In this document: positions 17,981 to 27,197 of the stretch, in pieces
Position numbering within the stretch: position 1 is the stretch's first letter
Layout: each line of letters begins with the position of its first letter
DNA from: Clostridium sp031626875
Lineage (GTDB): Bacteria > Bacillota > Clostridia > Clostridiales > Clostridiaceae
Direction: 5' to 3'
Assembly: GCF_031626875.1 (NCBI RefSeq)
Contig: NZ_JANDMF010000006.1
Location: 62,001 to 126,000 of the forward strand
DNA length: 64,000 nucleotides
The notes under the pieces: model-generated
What the model was told of the DNA's origin: nothing
The model's input: the letters and a program-made list of their open reading frames with translations, nothing else
Database searches by the model: none
Translations under genes and position numbers: made by a program

Positions 17981-19153
17981 TTATTTTCTTGCAACTCCAC
18001 TTTTTCTTGCTGCATCAGCAATTGCTTCAGCTACCTTTGTAGCAACATTTTTATCTAATGCACTTGGAATTACATTGTTCTCATTTAACTCTTCATCTTT
18101 TATGTAGTTAGCTATTGCATAAGCTGCTGCAATCTTCATTTCTTCATTGATTTCTTTTGCTCTAACATCTAATGCACCTCTAAATATTCCTGGGAAAGCT
18201 AGTACATTATTAACCTGGTTTGGAAAATCTGATCTTCCTGTACCTATTACTCTTGCACCTGCTGCCTTTGCTTCATCTGGCATTATTTCTGGTGTTGGAT
18301 TTGCCATGGCAAATATTATTGCATCTTTATTCATTGATTGTACCATTTCAGTTTTTAATATTCCTGGAGCAGATACTCCTACAAACAAATCAGCACCTAC
18401 TAAAGCATCTGCAAGACTTCCTTTTATATTATCTGGATTAGTTATTTCTGTTAAAGCTTCCTTAGCATCATCAATTTTCTCCATTCCTCTATAAAGAATT
18501 CCTACTTTGTCAACTGCAATTAAATTTTTAACTCCTGATGATAACAGAAGTTTAGCTATAGCAGTTCCTGCTGCCCCAGCACCATTTACTACTACTTTTA
18601 TATCTTCTAACTTCTTATCAACTACCTTAAGTGAATTTATAACACCAGCAAGCACTACTATTGCTGTTCCATGTTGATCATCATGAAATACTGGAATATC
18701 CACTACTTTTTTCAATTTCTCTTCAACTTCGAAGCATCTTGGCGCTCCAATATCCTCTAAATTTATCCCTCCAAAGGTTGGTGCAATCAATCTAACAGCG
18801 TTAACGATTTCATCAACATTCTTAGAGTCTACTAATATAGGAAATGCATCAACATCTGCAAATTCTTTAAATAATATTGCTTTTCCCTCCATTACAGGCA
18901 TCCCTGCCATTGGTCCTATATCTCCAAGTCCAAGTACTGCACTTCCATCTGTTACAACTGCAACTAGATTTCCTTTAGCAGTATACTTGTATACGTTTTC
19001 TTCATCTTCATGAATTTTTCTGCATGGCTCTGCAACTCCTGGTGTATATGCAAGACTTAAATCATCTCTTGTCTCAACTTTTACTTTAGATGTTACTGTA
19101 ATCTTCCCTTTATTTTCCTCGTGTAATTTTAAGCTTTCTTCAAAATAGTTCAT
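17981..19153 (-). CDS. NAD(P)-dependent malic enzyme
   Basis: This cytosolic enzyme oxidatively decarboxylates malate to pyruvate. At 390 residues it is the short bacterial form without the phosphotransacetylase-like extension. The catalytic Tyr is in YTPGVAEPC near residue 37. The lysine and metal-binding parts are in VVTDGSAVLGLGDIGP near residue 68 and DDQHGTA near residue 160, and the Rossmann motif is GAGAAG near residue 192. An AAGGAAGG site precedes the ATG. It is first in an operon with the KdgT-family transporter. In this context malate would be taken up and used as a carbon or reductant source. Confidence 0.93.
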   Translation of the reverse strand: MNYFEESLKLHEENKGKITVTSKVKVETRDDLSLAYTPGVAEPCRKIHEDEENVYKYTAKGNLVAVVTDGSAVLGLGDIGPMAGMPVMEGKAILFKEFADVDAFPILVDSKNVDEIVNAVRLIAPTFGGINLEDIGAPRCFEVEEKLKKVVDIPVFHDDQHGTAIVVLAGVINSLKVVDKKLEDIKVVVNGAGAAGTAIAKLLLSSGVKNLIAVDKVGILYRGMEKIDDAKEALTEITNPDNIKGSLADALVGADLFVGVSAPGILKTEMVQSMNKDAIIFAMANPTPEIMPDEAKAAGARVIGTGRSDFPNQVNNVLAFPGIFRGALDVRAKEINEEMKIAAAYAIANYIKDEELNENNVIPSALDKNVATKVAEAIADAARKSGVARK

Positions 19154-19242
19154 TTAATACACCCTTCCTTTTTAGATATTTATATTTAAATTTTAGTATT
19201 TTTCTCTATGGCTAAATAATATCATCTATTCGGAAATATAAA

Positions 19243-19277
19243 AATATTCTGTAAATTTAAATATAATATTGTAAATT
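19243..19277. promoter_or_regulatory. Direct repeat upstream of malic enzyme, candidate regulator site
   Basis: Two copies of AATATT(CT)GTAAATT start the same element at 19251 and 19271, exactly 20 bases apart. That is two helical turns, so two regulator units could bind the same face. It lies about 90-120 bases upstream of the malic enzyme start. Assignment to the neighbouring CitB/DcuR-type regulator is inference. Confidence 0.4.
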
Positions 19278-19311
19278 AAAAAAACTTTGTATACGTTTTA
19301 ACGAACTTCAA

Positions 19312-19340
19312 AAAAACAAAAATAGGGCTCCAAAGAGCCC
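19312..19340 (-). terminator. Terminator of the MacB-type ABC operon
   Basis: GGGCTC and GAGCCC (19325-19330 with 19335-19340) form a compact stem followed on the minus strand by TATTTTTG and more T. It lies about 20 bases past the permease stop. Confidence 0.85.
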
Positions 19341-19361
19341 TTAATCTAATCTCTCAATTAA

Positions 19362-20534
19362 TTATTCAAATCTTAAAGCCTCAATAGGATTTAATTTTGA
19401 CGCTTTAATAGCTGGATACATGCCAAATACAATTCCTACACATACTGAAAACAAGAAAGATCCTATAACAACATTATTAGAAACAATTACATTCAGCTTA
19501 AATAAAATTTCCATTCCATAAGAGCCTACAAATCCCAAAATCACTCCTATTATTCCTCCAAAGCCACTAATACAAGCAGATTCTATTAAAAATTGGACTA
19601 ATATAGTTGTTCGCCTTGCTCCTATAGCTTTTCTTATTCCAATCTCACTTGTTCTTTCTATTACTGAAACAAGCATAATGTTCATGATCCCTATTCCACC
19701 AACTATTAAAGAAATCCCTGCAATTCCTGCAAGCATAGTTGTAAAACTTGATGTGGTAGAATTTATTGTATCAAGAAGTGAAGTTTGGTCAAATATTTTA
19801 TAGCTTTTTGTGTCATTATCATATTTCTTATTAAAAAATAATTGCAAATAACTCATAGCTTCACTTACCATATCTTTATTTTCTGCTTCTACATAAAAAT
19901 TTCTAATATTTGTATTCATAAGTAACCTTTCAGCTGTAGAAAGAGGTGTTATTATCCTATCATCACTTGAGCCCATTAAGGAACTTCCTGTTGCTTTAAT
20001 TACTCCAATAATACTGAATTCTACTCCATTAACATACATATTTTTACCTACTACATTTGTTGTTCCAAAAATATTTTTTGCTGTTTCAGTCCCTATGACC
20101 ACAACTTTATATCTATTTACTTGATCTCTATTATTAATAAATCGTCCATCACTTACTTCAACTTTTCTTATTTCTGCAAAAATTGGAATTGATCCTTGTA
20201 AAGTTGTTATTCCTGTTTTATCCTCTGCCTTTATATTAATATTAGGTTGAGTAAGTATTGGAGCAATATCTTTTATTCCTGGTCTATTTTTTAACTGGTT
20301 AAATTCCTCGTCTGAAATTGGTTCTGTTTTATTTCCAGTAATATTAACTGTTATAAGGTTTGTCCCCAAGCCTTCTATCATTCCAATTACTTGTTTTTTA
20401 GTTCCTTCCCCAATAGCTAACATTATAATTACAGAAGATATTCCTATTATTATACCTAACATAGTTAAAACTGAACGTATCTTATTACTCCACACTGAAG
20501 ATAGTGAAATTATTAAAAGCTTTGAAAACCTCAT
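19362..20534 (-). CDS. MacB-type ABC transporter permease
   Basis: A 390-residue permease of the MacB/FtsX superfamily. One N-terminal transmembrane helix is followed by a large extracytoplasmic domain (MacB_PCD, about residues 45-240). Three C-terminal helices lie within about residues 260-385, and ERTSEIGIRKAIGAR is the conserved coupling segment before the second of them. I use the ATG at 20534, two bases beyond the ATPase stop with GGAAGG upstream; ATGs further upstream overlap the ATPase gene. With the ATPase and two adaptors it would form an exporter for a peptide, antibiotic or other amphipathic compound. Confidence 0.9.
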   Translation of the reverse strand: MRFSKLLIISLSSVWSNKIRSVLTMLGIIIGISSVIIMLAIGEGTKKQVIGMIEGLGTNLITVNITGNKTEPISDEEFNQLKNRPGIKDIAPILTQPNINIKAEDKTGITTLQGSIPIFAEIRKVEVSDGRFINNRDQVNRYKVVVIGTETAKNIFGTTNVVGKNMYVNGVEFSIIGVIKATGSSLMGSSDDRIITPLSTAERLLMNTNIRNFYVEAENKDMVSEAMSYLQLFFNKKYDNDTKSYKIFDQTSLLDTINSTTSSFTTMLAGIAGISLIVGGIGIMNIMLVSVIERTSEIGIRKAIGARRTTILVQFLIESACISGFGGIIGVILGFVGSYGMEILFKLNVIVSNNVVIGSFLFSVCVGIVFGMYPAIKASKLNPIEALRFE

Positions 20535-20535
20535 A

Positions 20536-21303
20536 TTATTCACCATCCTTCCCATTATCACTTTTATCAGATACCAATTCAATTTCTTTATACTCAATTT
20601 TCTTATAATCTAATATATCTGAAATAATTTTACCATCTCTTACACTTATCATTCTTTTAGCATTAGCCGCTATTTCTTTATCATGCGTAATCATTATTAT
20701 TGTATTTCCTTCTTCATTTAAATCAGTTAACATTTGAAGTACTTCTTTTCCTGTTTTACTATCCAACGCGCCAGTTGGTTCATCTGCCAAAATAATTTGT
20801 GGTTTTGTAACTAAAGCTCTAGCTATAGCCACCCTTTGTTTTTGTCCTCCAGAGAGTTCTGTTGGTTTATGCTTCAAATGTGTTTCTAAACCTACTCGTT
20901 TAAGGGCAGCTATTGATTTTTCTCTTACTATCTTGCTAGAAATCCCCTGATATAATAGTGGTAATTCTACATTTTCTAAAACATTAAGTTTAGGTAGTAG
21001 GTTATAACTTTGAAATATAAATCCTATCTTTTCATTTCTAATTTTAGCTAACTTTGAATCACTGCATTTTGTATTTATTCCATCTAAAATGTATTCCCCA
21101 CTAGTTGGAACATCTAGGCATCCTATTATATTCATAAGAGTAGATTTTCCTGCCCCTGAAGGCCCTAATATAGCTACATATTCACCTTTTTCTATGATTA
21201 AATTTATATCCTCTAAAGCTTTGAATTCATTATTTCCCATATGATATATCTTATTAACGTTTTTTATACTAATCACTTGTAATTCTTTTAGATTCTTAGC
21301 CAT
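20536..21303 (-). CDS. MacB/LolD-type ABC transporter ATP-binding protein
   Basis: A 255-residue ABC ATPase. Walker A is GPSGAGKS near residue 44, the Q-loop is FQSYNLLP, the signature is LSGGQKQRVAIARAL, Walker B is ILADEPTGALD and the H-loop is ITHD. I start at the ATG at 21303, because ACCTCC at 21313-21318 gives GGAGGT at good spacing; a longer upstream form has no comparable site. The gene is followed by the permease with essentially no gap and preceded by the adaptor gene. Confidence 0.93.
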   Translation of the reverse strand: MAKNLKELQVISIKNVNKIYHMGNNEFKALEDINLIIEKGEYVAILGPSGAGKSTLMNIIGCLDVPTSGEYILDGINTKCSDSKLAKIRNEKIGFIFQSYNLLPKLNVLENVELPLLYQGISSKIVREKSIAALKRVGLETHLKHKPTELSGGQKQRVAIARALVTKPQIILADEPTGALDSKTGKEVLQMLTDLNEEGNTIIMITHDKEIAANAKRMISVRDGKIISDILDYKKIEYKEIELVSDKSDNGKDGE

Positions 21304-21359
21304 AAAATTTTTACCTCCAAATAAATTTTCCTTATAAACAAATTTTATATATTTCAAAA

Positions 21360-22466
21360 TTAATGGCCTTCACTAAATTTTTTTAATCTACTTAATACAT
21401 CATCACTACTTAAACCAATTGATGAGTTATCACTTGGTAAACTTATCAAAATGTTATCCCCTTCCAGAATTCCATCTAATATTTCAACATACTCTCCATT
21501 TTCTACTCCAGTATTAATCGGAATTAAATTACTATCTGACTTTTTATTAACTTCACTCTCTGAAGTGTTCTCAGAACTTTCTTCACCTTTATTTGAAGTC
21601 ATCACATATTTTTTACCTTCTTTTTCAATTAACGCATCTTTAGCAATAGTCAGTACATTTCCTTTATTCTCCACTAAAATATTCACATTTGCATTCATTC
21701 CTATTTTAATATCCTGTGAATTTTTAATTGATACTATAACTTCATAAGTTGTCACATTATTTACAATGGTACTAGCTTGTGAAACTTCCTCTACTACACC
21801 TTCAAATTTTTTATCATCTACTGCATTAAATTTTATTTCAGCAAGTTGCCCTACCTTAACCTTTAAAATATTCAATTCATCCACCAAAACTTTTACCTTA
21901 AAAGATGCAGGATCAACAATAGTAAGTATTGGCTTTCCCAATTGAACAATATCCTCATTATTATTATTTTTAGTAATTACTATACCACTTATTGGTGATG
22001 TAACTGTCATTTTATTTAATTGTTCATTAACACTATTAAGTTGATTTTCAGCATCTGTTACAGCCAAAGCATTTACAGAAGTTTCAGCATCATTTTTTGA
22101 TGCAGCTAAGGTTAGTTTTTGTCTTTCTAAATTATTTTCTGCTCTTAATGCATTTTGTCTAATCTCATAATTATCTACTGTAAATAAAGTATCCCCTGCA
22201 TTTACGATATCTCCAACCTTAACTTTTAAATTCTTAATATTTCCATTGTTATTTGCTATTAAATCTTTAGATGAACCTGCATAAACGCTTCCCTTTCCTT
22301 GAACCTTCACTTCCATATTCATTCTTTTTGCAGTTGTAATTTTGTACCTATTCTCTAAAACAATAGGCTTGTTTTGAAAAAAACATTTATAACTTACAAC
22401 GCTTCCAATTATGATCATCAATACAATTAAACAAATTATCAATTGTTTAATAAATTTATTCTTCAT
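21360..22466 (-). CDS. HlyD/MacA-type membrane fusion adaptor
   Basis: A 368-residue adaptor protein with one N-terminal transmembrane helix (about 5-27). The two halves of a lipoyl/barrel-sandwich domain (GNIKNLKVKVGDIVNAGDTLF and MTVTSPISGIVI) flank a short coiled-coil hairpin. A beta-barrel domain follows (VKVLVDELNILKVKVGQLAEI) and then a membrane-proximal domain. A serine-rich insert near residue 300 is low-complexity. I start at 22466, behind TTAGGAGG. It probably links the MacB-type permease to substrate capture or release outside the single membrane. Confidence 0.9.
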   Translation of the reverse strand: MKNKFIKQLIICLIVLMIIIGSVVSYKCFFQNKPIVLENRYKITTAKRMNMEVKVQGKGSVYAGSSKDLIANNNGNIKNLKVKVGDIVNAGDTLFTVDNYEIRQNALRAENNLERQKLTLAASKNDAETSVNALAVTDAENQLNSVNEQLNKMTVTSPISGIVITKNNNNEDIVQLGKPILTIVDPASFKVKVLVDELNILKVKVGQLAEIKFNAVDDKKFEGVVEEVSQASTIVNNVTTYEVIVSIKNSQDIKIGMNANVNILVENKGNVLTIAKDALIEKEGKKYVMTSNKGEESSENTSESEVNKKSDSNLIPINTGVENGEYVEILDGILEGDNILISLPSDNSSIGLSSDDVLSRLKKFSEGH

Positions 22467-22525
22467 CACTAGCCTCCTAATTTTTTTAATCTGCATATTT
22501 TATTTTTTATGTTATAAATGGATTT

Positions 22526-24163
22526 TTAATTAATCTTTAAAAGTTCTTCTCCTTCTTCAATTCCATCTAGTATCTCTATATAATTTTCATTTTCTATTCC
22601 TGTTTTTACTTCTATTATATTTCCACTTTTATTCTTAACATATCTTTTATCCTCTTTTTCTATAACTGTCTCTGTTGGTACAGCCAAGACATCCGTTTTA
22701 CTATCCATAATAATGCTGACATTTGCACTCATCCCAACCTTTATATCATCTATATCTTTAATTGAAGCAATAATATTATAATTGGTTATCTCATTAGCGG
22801 AAGTCCCTAATTGTGCTATAGATTCAATATTTCCTTCATAAATCTTATCATTTATTGAATCAAATCTAATTTCAACTTTTTGCCCTTCTTTTATCTTTTT
22901 GATATCTAATTCATCAACTGCTACTTTTACCTTCAAAGAAGATGTATCAACAATAGTAAGTATTGGTGTAGAAACTTGTGGAACAACCAAACTGCTTGTC
23001 CCTATTCCGTTTATTCCAGTAACTAATTCCGAATTTTTTTTATTTACTTTAGTAATTACTCCATTTATTGGTGCTGTTATTGTCATTTTATTTGCCACAT
23101 CTTTAGCTAAACTAAGTTGAATTTCAGCATCTTTTATATTTAATTTATCATATTCTAATTTTTTACTATTTTTAAGATTATCTAATGCTAATTTCTGTTT
23201 TTCTAAATTATCTTTTATTTTTCCAATGTTTTCTCTAAGTATATCTTTTCCAGAACTAAAAAGATTCTGGTTATCTTTAACAAGATCACCGACTTTTAAA
23301 TTTAAATTACTTAATATCCCATCATAATTAGCTGTTATTGGAATTTTTTTATTCAAATTATTTCTATCTGCTATTACCAATACTTCAGTTGCTTCATTAA
23401 CTTTTTCTAAATCTCTTCCTGTAATATTTCCTATACTCCCTTTAATTATATCTCCATTTTTACTTTTCACTTCTACTACAATTCCATCTATTGGAGATTT
23501 AACTATCATTTTATTTAACTTTTCATATATACTGCTTAACGGTGTATTTATGGTATTTATAGCTCCACTAATCTTTTCTAATAAATCATTATAACCTTTA
23601 ATATAGTTCTCTAAATTTGACTTTTCTTTATCTAAATCTTTTACAGTATCAGTAATGTTTTTGATTAATGCTTCATTACTGCCTTTTGATATTGATGAAA
23701 TTTTATCTAACTCACTACATGCTTTACTTAATTCTTCATTGACTTCATTCATTACTCTACTAATCTTTATAAATGAGTCATTATAACTTTTTGTATCATT
23801 TTCTAAAATTAACTTTTGCCTTTCTAAATTTGTTTCAGCATCTTTTAAATATTTTATTAATTCTTCACTATTAGACTCAAAAAGTTTTTCTCCTTGCTGA
23901 ACAGTATCTCCAACTTTAACCTGTAGATTTTTTATTTCCCCATTATTATTAGCTACTATATCTCTAGATGTTTCTGCATAAATACTTCCAGTTCCTTTGA
24001 TGCTTGAAGTCATATTAATTTTTTTAGATAAAATTTTTTTAGAAGTATTTATAATCTCACTGGTTTCATTATAAGTAGCTTTTTTATAACCAGAATACAC
24101 AGTAATAAAAACTATACAAATTAATAAACAAATTATTAAAATCTTCTTCTCTTTTTTCTGCAT
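22526..24163 (-). CDS. Large HlyD-type adaptor with duplicated barrel-sandwich domain
   Basis: A 545-residue adaptor with an N-terminal transmembrane helix (about 7-25). It contains two complete lipoyl-hairpin units in series. The first has half-motifs GEIKNLQVKVGDTVQQGEKLF (about 70-90) and MIVKSPIDGIVVEV (about 218-232). The second has GILSNLNLKVGDLVKDNQNLF (about 285-305) and MTITAPINGVITKV (about 370-384). Each pair brackets a coiled coil. A single beta-barrel and membrane-proximal domain follow. Usual adaptors are 350-420 residues with one unit. It is first in the four-gene ABC operon, so two different adaptors serve one ATPase-permease pair. Confidence 0.88.
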   Translation of the reverse strand: MQKKEKKILIICLLICIVFITVYSGYKKATYNETSEIINTSKKILSKKINMTSSIKGTGSIYAETSRDIVANNNGEIKNLQVKVGDTVQQGEKLFESNSEELIKYLKDAETNLERQKLILENDTKSYNDSFIKISRVMNEVNEELSKACSELDKISSISKGSNEALIKNITDTVKDLDKEKSNLENYIKGYNDLLEKISGAINTINTPLSSIYEKLNKMIVKSPIDGIVVEVKSKNGDIIKGSIGNITGRDLEKVNEATEVLVIADRNNLNKKIPITANYDGILSNLNLKVGDLVKDNQNLFSSGKDILRENIGKIKDNLEKQKLALDNLKNSKKLEYDKLNIKDAEIQLSLAKDVANKMTITAPINGVITKVNKKNSELVTGINGIGTSSLVVPQVSTPILTIVDTSSLKVKVAVDELDIKKIKEGQKVEIRFDSINDKIYEGNIESIAQLGTSANEITNYNIIASIKDIDDIKVGMSANVSIIMDSKTDVLAVPTETVIEKEDKRYVKNKSGNIIEVKTGIENENYIEILDGIEEGEELLKIN

Positions 24164-24301
24164 TTATTAATCTCCTCATTATTTATAATCAAATACATAT
24201 AATATAAGTATACCCTCTATATTCCATTTTTCAATCTAATATTATATTATTCTGCATAACAGTTAGTTTACATAACTTATTTAACTATAAATAAGTTATG
24301 T

Positions 24302-24355
24302 AAAAAATTCAGGGACAGTATTAGCTTTTTTACTATTACTGTCCCTGAATTTTTT
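24302..24355. terminator. Bidirectional terminator
   Basis: A perfect 19-bp inverted repeat (AAAAAATTCAGGGACAGTA and its complement, 24302-24320 with 24337-24355) has A and T runs on both outer sides. On the minus strand it closes the AI-2E permease transcript and separates it from the ABC operon. Confidence 0.9.
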
Positions 24356-24378
24356 AATTAATTTTTATTACCATATAT

Positions 24379-25563
24379 TTATATATCTACATTCCGACTC
24401 TTAACTCTATCATTTATTATTGTAGAAAGTACAGTGTATATTACTGCAAAAAGTGGTGTTCCAATTAACATTCCTAATATACCAAAAGTGCTTCCTCCAA
24501 TAGTTATAGCTAACAATACCCATAGTGCAGATAATCCAATAGAATTTCCCACTACCATTGGATAAATTAAATTTCCTTCTATTTGTTGAATAACTAAAAT
24601 AAGTACAATAAACCATAATGCTTGAATAGGATTAACCATTAATATAATAAATGCTGCTGGTATAGTTCCAATGAATGCACCAAAAACAGGTATTAATGCT
24701 GTAATTCCTATTATTGTACCAGTAAGAACTGCATAAGGCATACCAAATATAGTCATTCCTATAAAACACATTACACCAAGTATTAAAGCTTCTACAAATT
24801 GACCTATTACAAATTTTGAAAACTTATAATTTGAAATTTCAGCTATCTTAAGTATGCTTTGTACTGTTTCTTTTTCCATAAAAGCATATAAAAATTTCTT
24901 TATTTGTATTCCTAACTTTTCCTTACTAAGTAATATATATATTGCAATTATTACTCCCATAAGAAAGTTAATAATAGTTGAAGTAACACCTACAGTTATA
25001 GTTAATATTTGTGATACTAAAGTTCCTGTAATATTTCCAATTACATTTAATAGTTCTGATCCCATAGAAGAAATCTTCTCTGAAACTTGATTAAATATTT
25101 CTGTCTTTCCCATATATTCTGCTGATCCCATATATTGCGATACATACTTCTCTAGAGAAGCTGCATATATTGGAATATTTTTAACTAATGTAGATCCACT
25201 GTCAATAATCTGTGGAACAATAAATAGTATTATTCCAATTATAGCTCCAATTACTACAACTAATGTTATTACTATAGCTAAAGGTCTTTTAATCTTTTTT
25301 TCTATAGATTCTTTAACACATCTTTTCCCTTTTACTTTACACTTTTCGAAAATTTTTCCAAGTACTTTATCCTCAAAAAATTTCATAGGCAAATTTAAAA
25401 CAAATGCAATACATATTCCAATCAAAAATGGCTGTATTATTCCAATTCCTGAATTTATTACTCCCCCTACAGTATCTAAATTCATAAAAATATATGCTAC
25501 AAATATCACACAAGTGGCTAATATTAAGTTTGATTTAAACTTTTTATCTTTAAAGTAATTCAT
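24379..25563 (-). CDS. AI-2E family (PerM/YtvI-type) permease
   Basis: A 394-residue integral membrane protein with about eight helices. The family features are present: paired N-terminal helices, a central soluble segment, and the C-terminal ALIPVFGAFIGTIPAA and QQIEGNLIYPMVVG blocks. Named after TqsA, the family covers varied functions, including sodium-proton exchange and spore-associated YtvI, and autoinducer export is only one possibility. The start overlaps the end of the upstream GNAT gene by 14 bases, so the two are translationally coupled. Confidence 0.88.
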   Translation of the reverse strand: MNYFKDKKFKSNLILATCVIFVAYIFMNLDTVGGVINSGIGIIQPFLIGICIAFVLNLPMKFFEDKVLGKIFEKCKVKGKRCVKESIEKKIKRPLAIVITLVVVIGAIIGIILFIVPQIIDSGSTLVKNIPIYAASLEKYVSQYMGSAEYMGKTEIFNQVSEKISSMGSELLNVIGNITGTLVSQILTITVGVTSTIINFLMGVIIAIYILLSKEKLGIQIKKFLYAFMEKETVQSILKIAEISNYKFSKFVIGQFVEALILGVMCFIGMTIFGMPYAVLTGTIIGITALIPVFGAFIGTIPAAFIILMVNPIQALWFIVLILVIQQIEGNLIYPMVVGNSIGLSALWVLLAITIGGSTFGILGMLIGTPLFAVIYTVLSTIINDRVKSRNVDI

Positions 25564-26116
25564 TCTTTAACTCCTTTTTTAAAACATATCTTCTTAACCC
25601 ACCATATTTAAGTTTATCTGCCTCTACAGTATAATTTAACTTTTTAAATGTATTTACACTATATATATTAAATGGTGACGCTGTAGCACTTAATATTTTC
25701 ATATTATTTTTTACGGCTTCTTTTTCAAGCATCTCACATATCCTTTTTTGTAATCTATTTCCTCTATATTCTTCCTTAACTAATGTTGATTCTATTTGTC
25801 CTACTTTTAATAATTCTTCTCCTTTTATATTTAAATCATATCCATAATTATGGTTATCATACTCATATTCACAATATACTCCTATTGCTATTAATGAATC
25901 ATCCTCAAGAACACAACCTAGTATCTTCCCATTTTCCTCTATATTTTTTTGAAACTCTTCTTTACTTGATGGCGAATACCATTCTTTTTCTTTAAGGTCA
26001 TCTAATATCCTTTGTTGTAAATCCATTATTTTATCTAAATAACTTGTATTAAGAAATTTAAATTTACCCTTACATATTATTCCATCTTTTTTCTTAATCT
26101 CTAAATCTGAATTCAT
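25550..26116 (-). CDS. GNAT-family N-acetyltransferase
   Basis: A 188-residue acetyltransferase fold. The acetyl-CoA loop appears as VKEEYRGNRLQKRICEML near residue 120 (the Q/RxxGxG/A region in a degenerate form). The beta-bulge and LSATASPFNIYSVNTFKKLNY follow near residue 145. I place the start at the ATG at 26116, where GAGGG is five bases upstream; a GTG at 26128 falls in that ribosome binding site. It overlaps the AI-2E permease gene. The substrate is unknown. Confidence 0.8.
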   Translation of the reverse strand: MNSDLEIKKKDGIICKGKFKFLNTSYLDKIMDLQQRILDDLKEKEWYSPSSKEEFQKNIEENGKILGCVLEDDSLIAIGVYCEYEYDNHNYGYDLNIKGEELLKVGQIESTLVKEEYRGNRLQKRICEMLEKEAVKNNMKILSATASPFNIYSVNTFKKLNYTVEADKLKYGGLRRYVLKKELKNELL

Positions 26117-26267
26117 CATATCCCTCACTTATTTAAATAATACTTATATACTACCATAAGGAAGGCTTATTAGTAAATTTCTCCCCCATACATAACTTAA
26201 ATAATTGTACATTTTTAAAATAATACCTTCTTTTTTAACTATTCAATAGACAAAAACTGTAATAAAT

Positions 26268-26300
26268 TAAGAAAGGAGATTCTCAATTCTCCTTTCTCAA
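26268..26300 (-). terminator. Terminator-like hairpin after the SIMPL gene
   Basis: AGAAAGGAGA and its complement form a stem of about ten pairs at 26270-26297. The T tail is weak on the minus strand. Confidence 0.5.
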
Positions 26301-26368
26301 TTATTTAAATTATACAATATTTTAACCTGAATAAACATTAAGCAAACCTTAATTTGATTTTACATTAC

Positions 26369-27043
26369 CTAATGGAATAAAAATATAGCATCAATTTCTG
26401 CAATTATCTCATTTTCTCCTGATTCAATAGGTGTACTTACTCCTGCTGCTTTATAACTAACACCACTTAATGGCCTTACTATTCCACTACTCCTCTCATT
26501 TATTTCACTTGGAACAACATTTAAATGTACCCTTAGTTTATTAGCCATAACAACTGCTTTATTTTGAGCATCTTCAATAGCTAAATTTAATGCTTCATAA
26601 TAGTGTCTTTTTTCATCTGAAACAATAAATTTAATATCACTCACAGAATTAGCTCCATTACTTACTGCTGTGTCAATTATTCCACCTGCAATACCTATAT
26701 TAGTAATAATTACTTTTATAAAATTACTTACCTCATATCCTCTAAAAACTTGTTTTCCATCAACATAATCATAGTTAGATTTTATATTATAGTTTTCAGT
26801 TTGTATAAATCTATCAGAAATCCCCATTGCTTTTATACCATTTATAACATTTTGTGTTATTTTAGCATTTTCCTCTTGTGCTAATTGTAATTCTTGATTT
26901 TCTGTTACTACACCTATTTGAATCTCAGCTAAGTCTGGCTGTGCTTTTAATACACCTTTTCCAGAAACCCTTATTTTATTAGTTCTTTTATAATCTCCGT
27001 AATCGCTTAAGCAATAATTATCACTTTCTCTTGATGAATACAT
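26369..27043 (-). CDS. SIMPL domain protein (DUF541)
   Basis: A 224-residue protein with a SIMPL (DUF541) domain over nearly the whole length. It shows the family start VSGKGVLKAQPDLAEIQIGV near residue 25, the GYEVSNFIKVII strand near residue 100, and a DAQNKAVVMANKL helix near residue 160. Unlike many relatives there is no signal peptide, so it may be cytosolic. The function of the family is unclear; some members affect oxidative stress or signalling. It is divergently placed to the Ser/Thr kinases, about 150 bases away. Confidence 0.85.
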   Translation of the reverse strand: MYSSRESDNYCLSDYGDYKRTNKIRVSGKGVLKAQPDLAEIQIGVVTENQELQLAQEENAKITQNVINGIKAMGISDRFIQTENYNIKSNYDYVDGKQVFRGYEVSNFIKVIITNIGIAGGIIDTAVSNGANSVSDIKFIVSDEKRHYYEALNLAIEDAQNKAVVMANKLRVHLNVVPSEINERSSGIVRPLSGVSYKAAGVSTPIESGENEIIAEIDAIFLFH

Positions 27044-27135
27044 ATTTTTAGCCCCTTCAAAAAAATATCTACTTCTATAATATGATTATTTCATAAAATG
27101 TCTAATATATCAGAAAAATAGATAAATTTATAGTT

Positions 27136-27163
27136 TTATGGTGATAATCACTTATGTTATAAT
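27136..27163 (+). promoter_or_regulatory. Promoter of the PASTA kinase gene with a palindrome in the spacer
   Basis: A perfect TATAAT at 27158-27163 has only a weak -35. An exact 11-bp palindrome, GTGATAATCAC, occupies 27141-27151 between them. A repressor could bind there, which is inference. Confidence 0.45.
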
Positions 27164-27197
27164 TCATATATTACATTAGTTTTAAGGGGGACGTACT

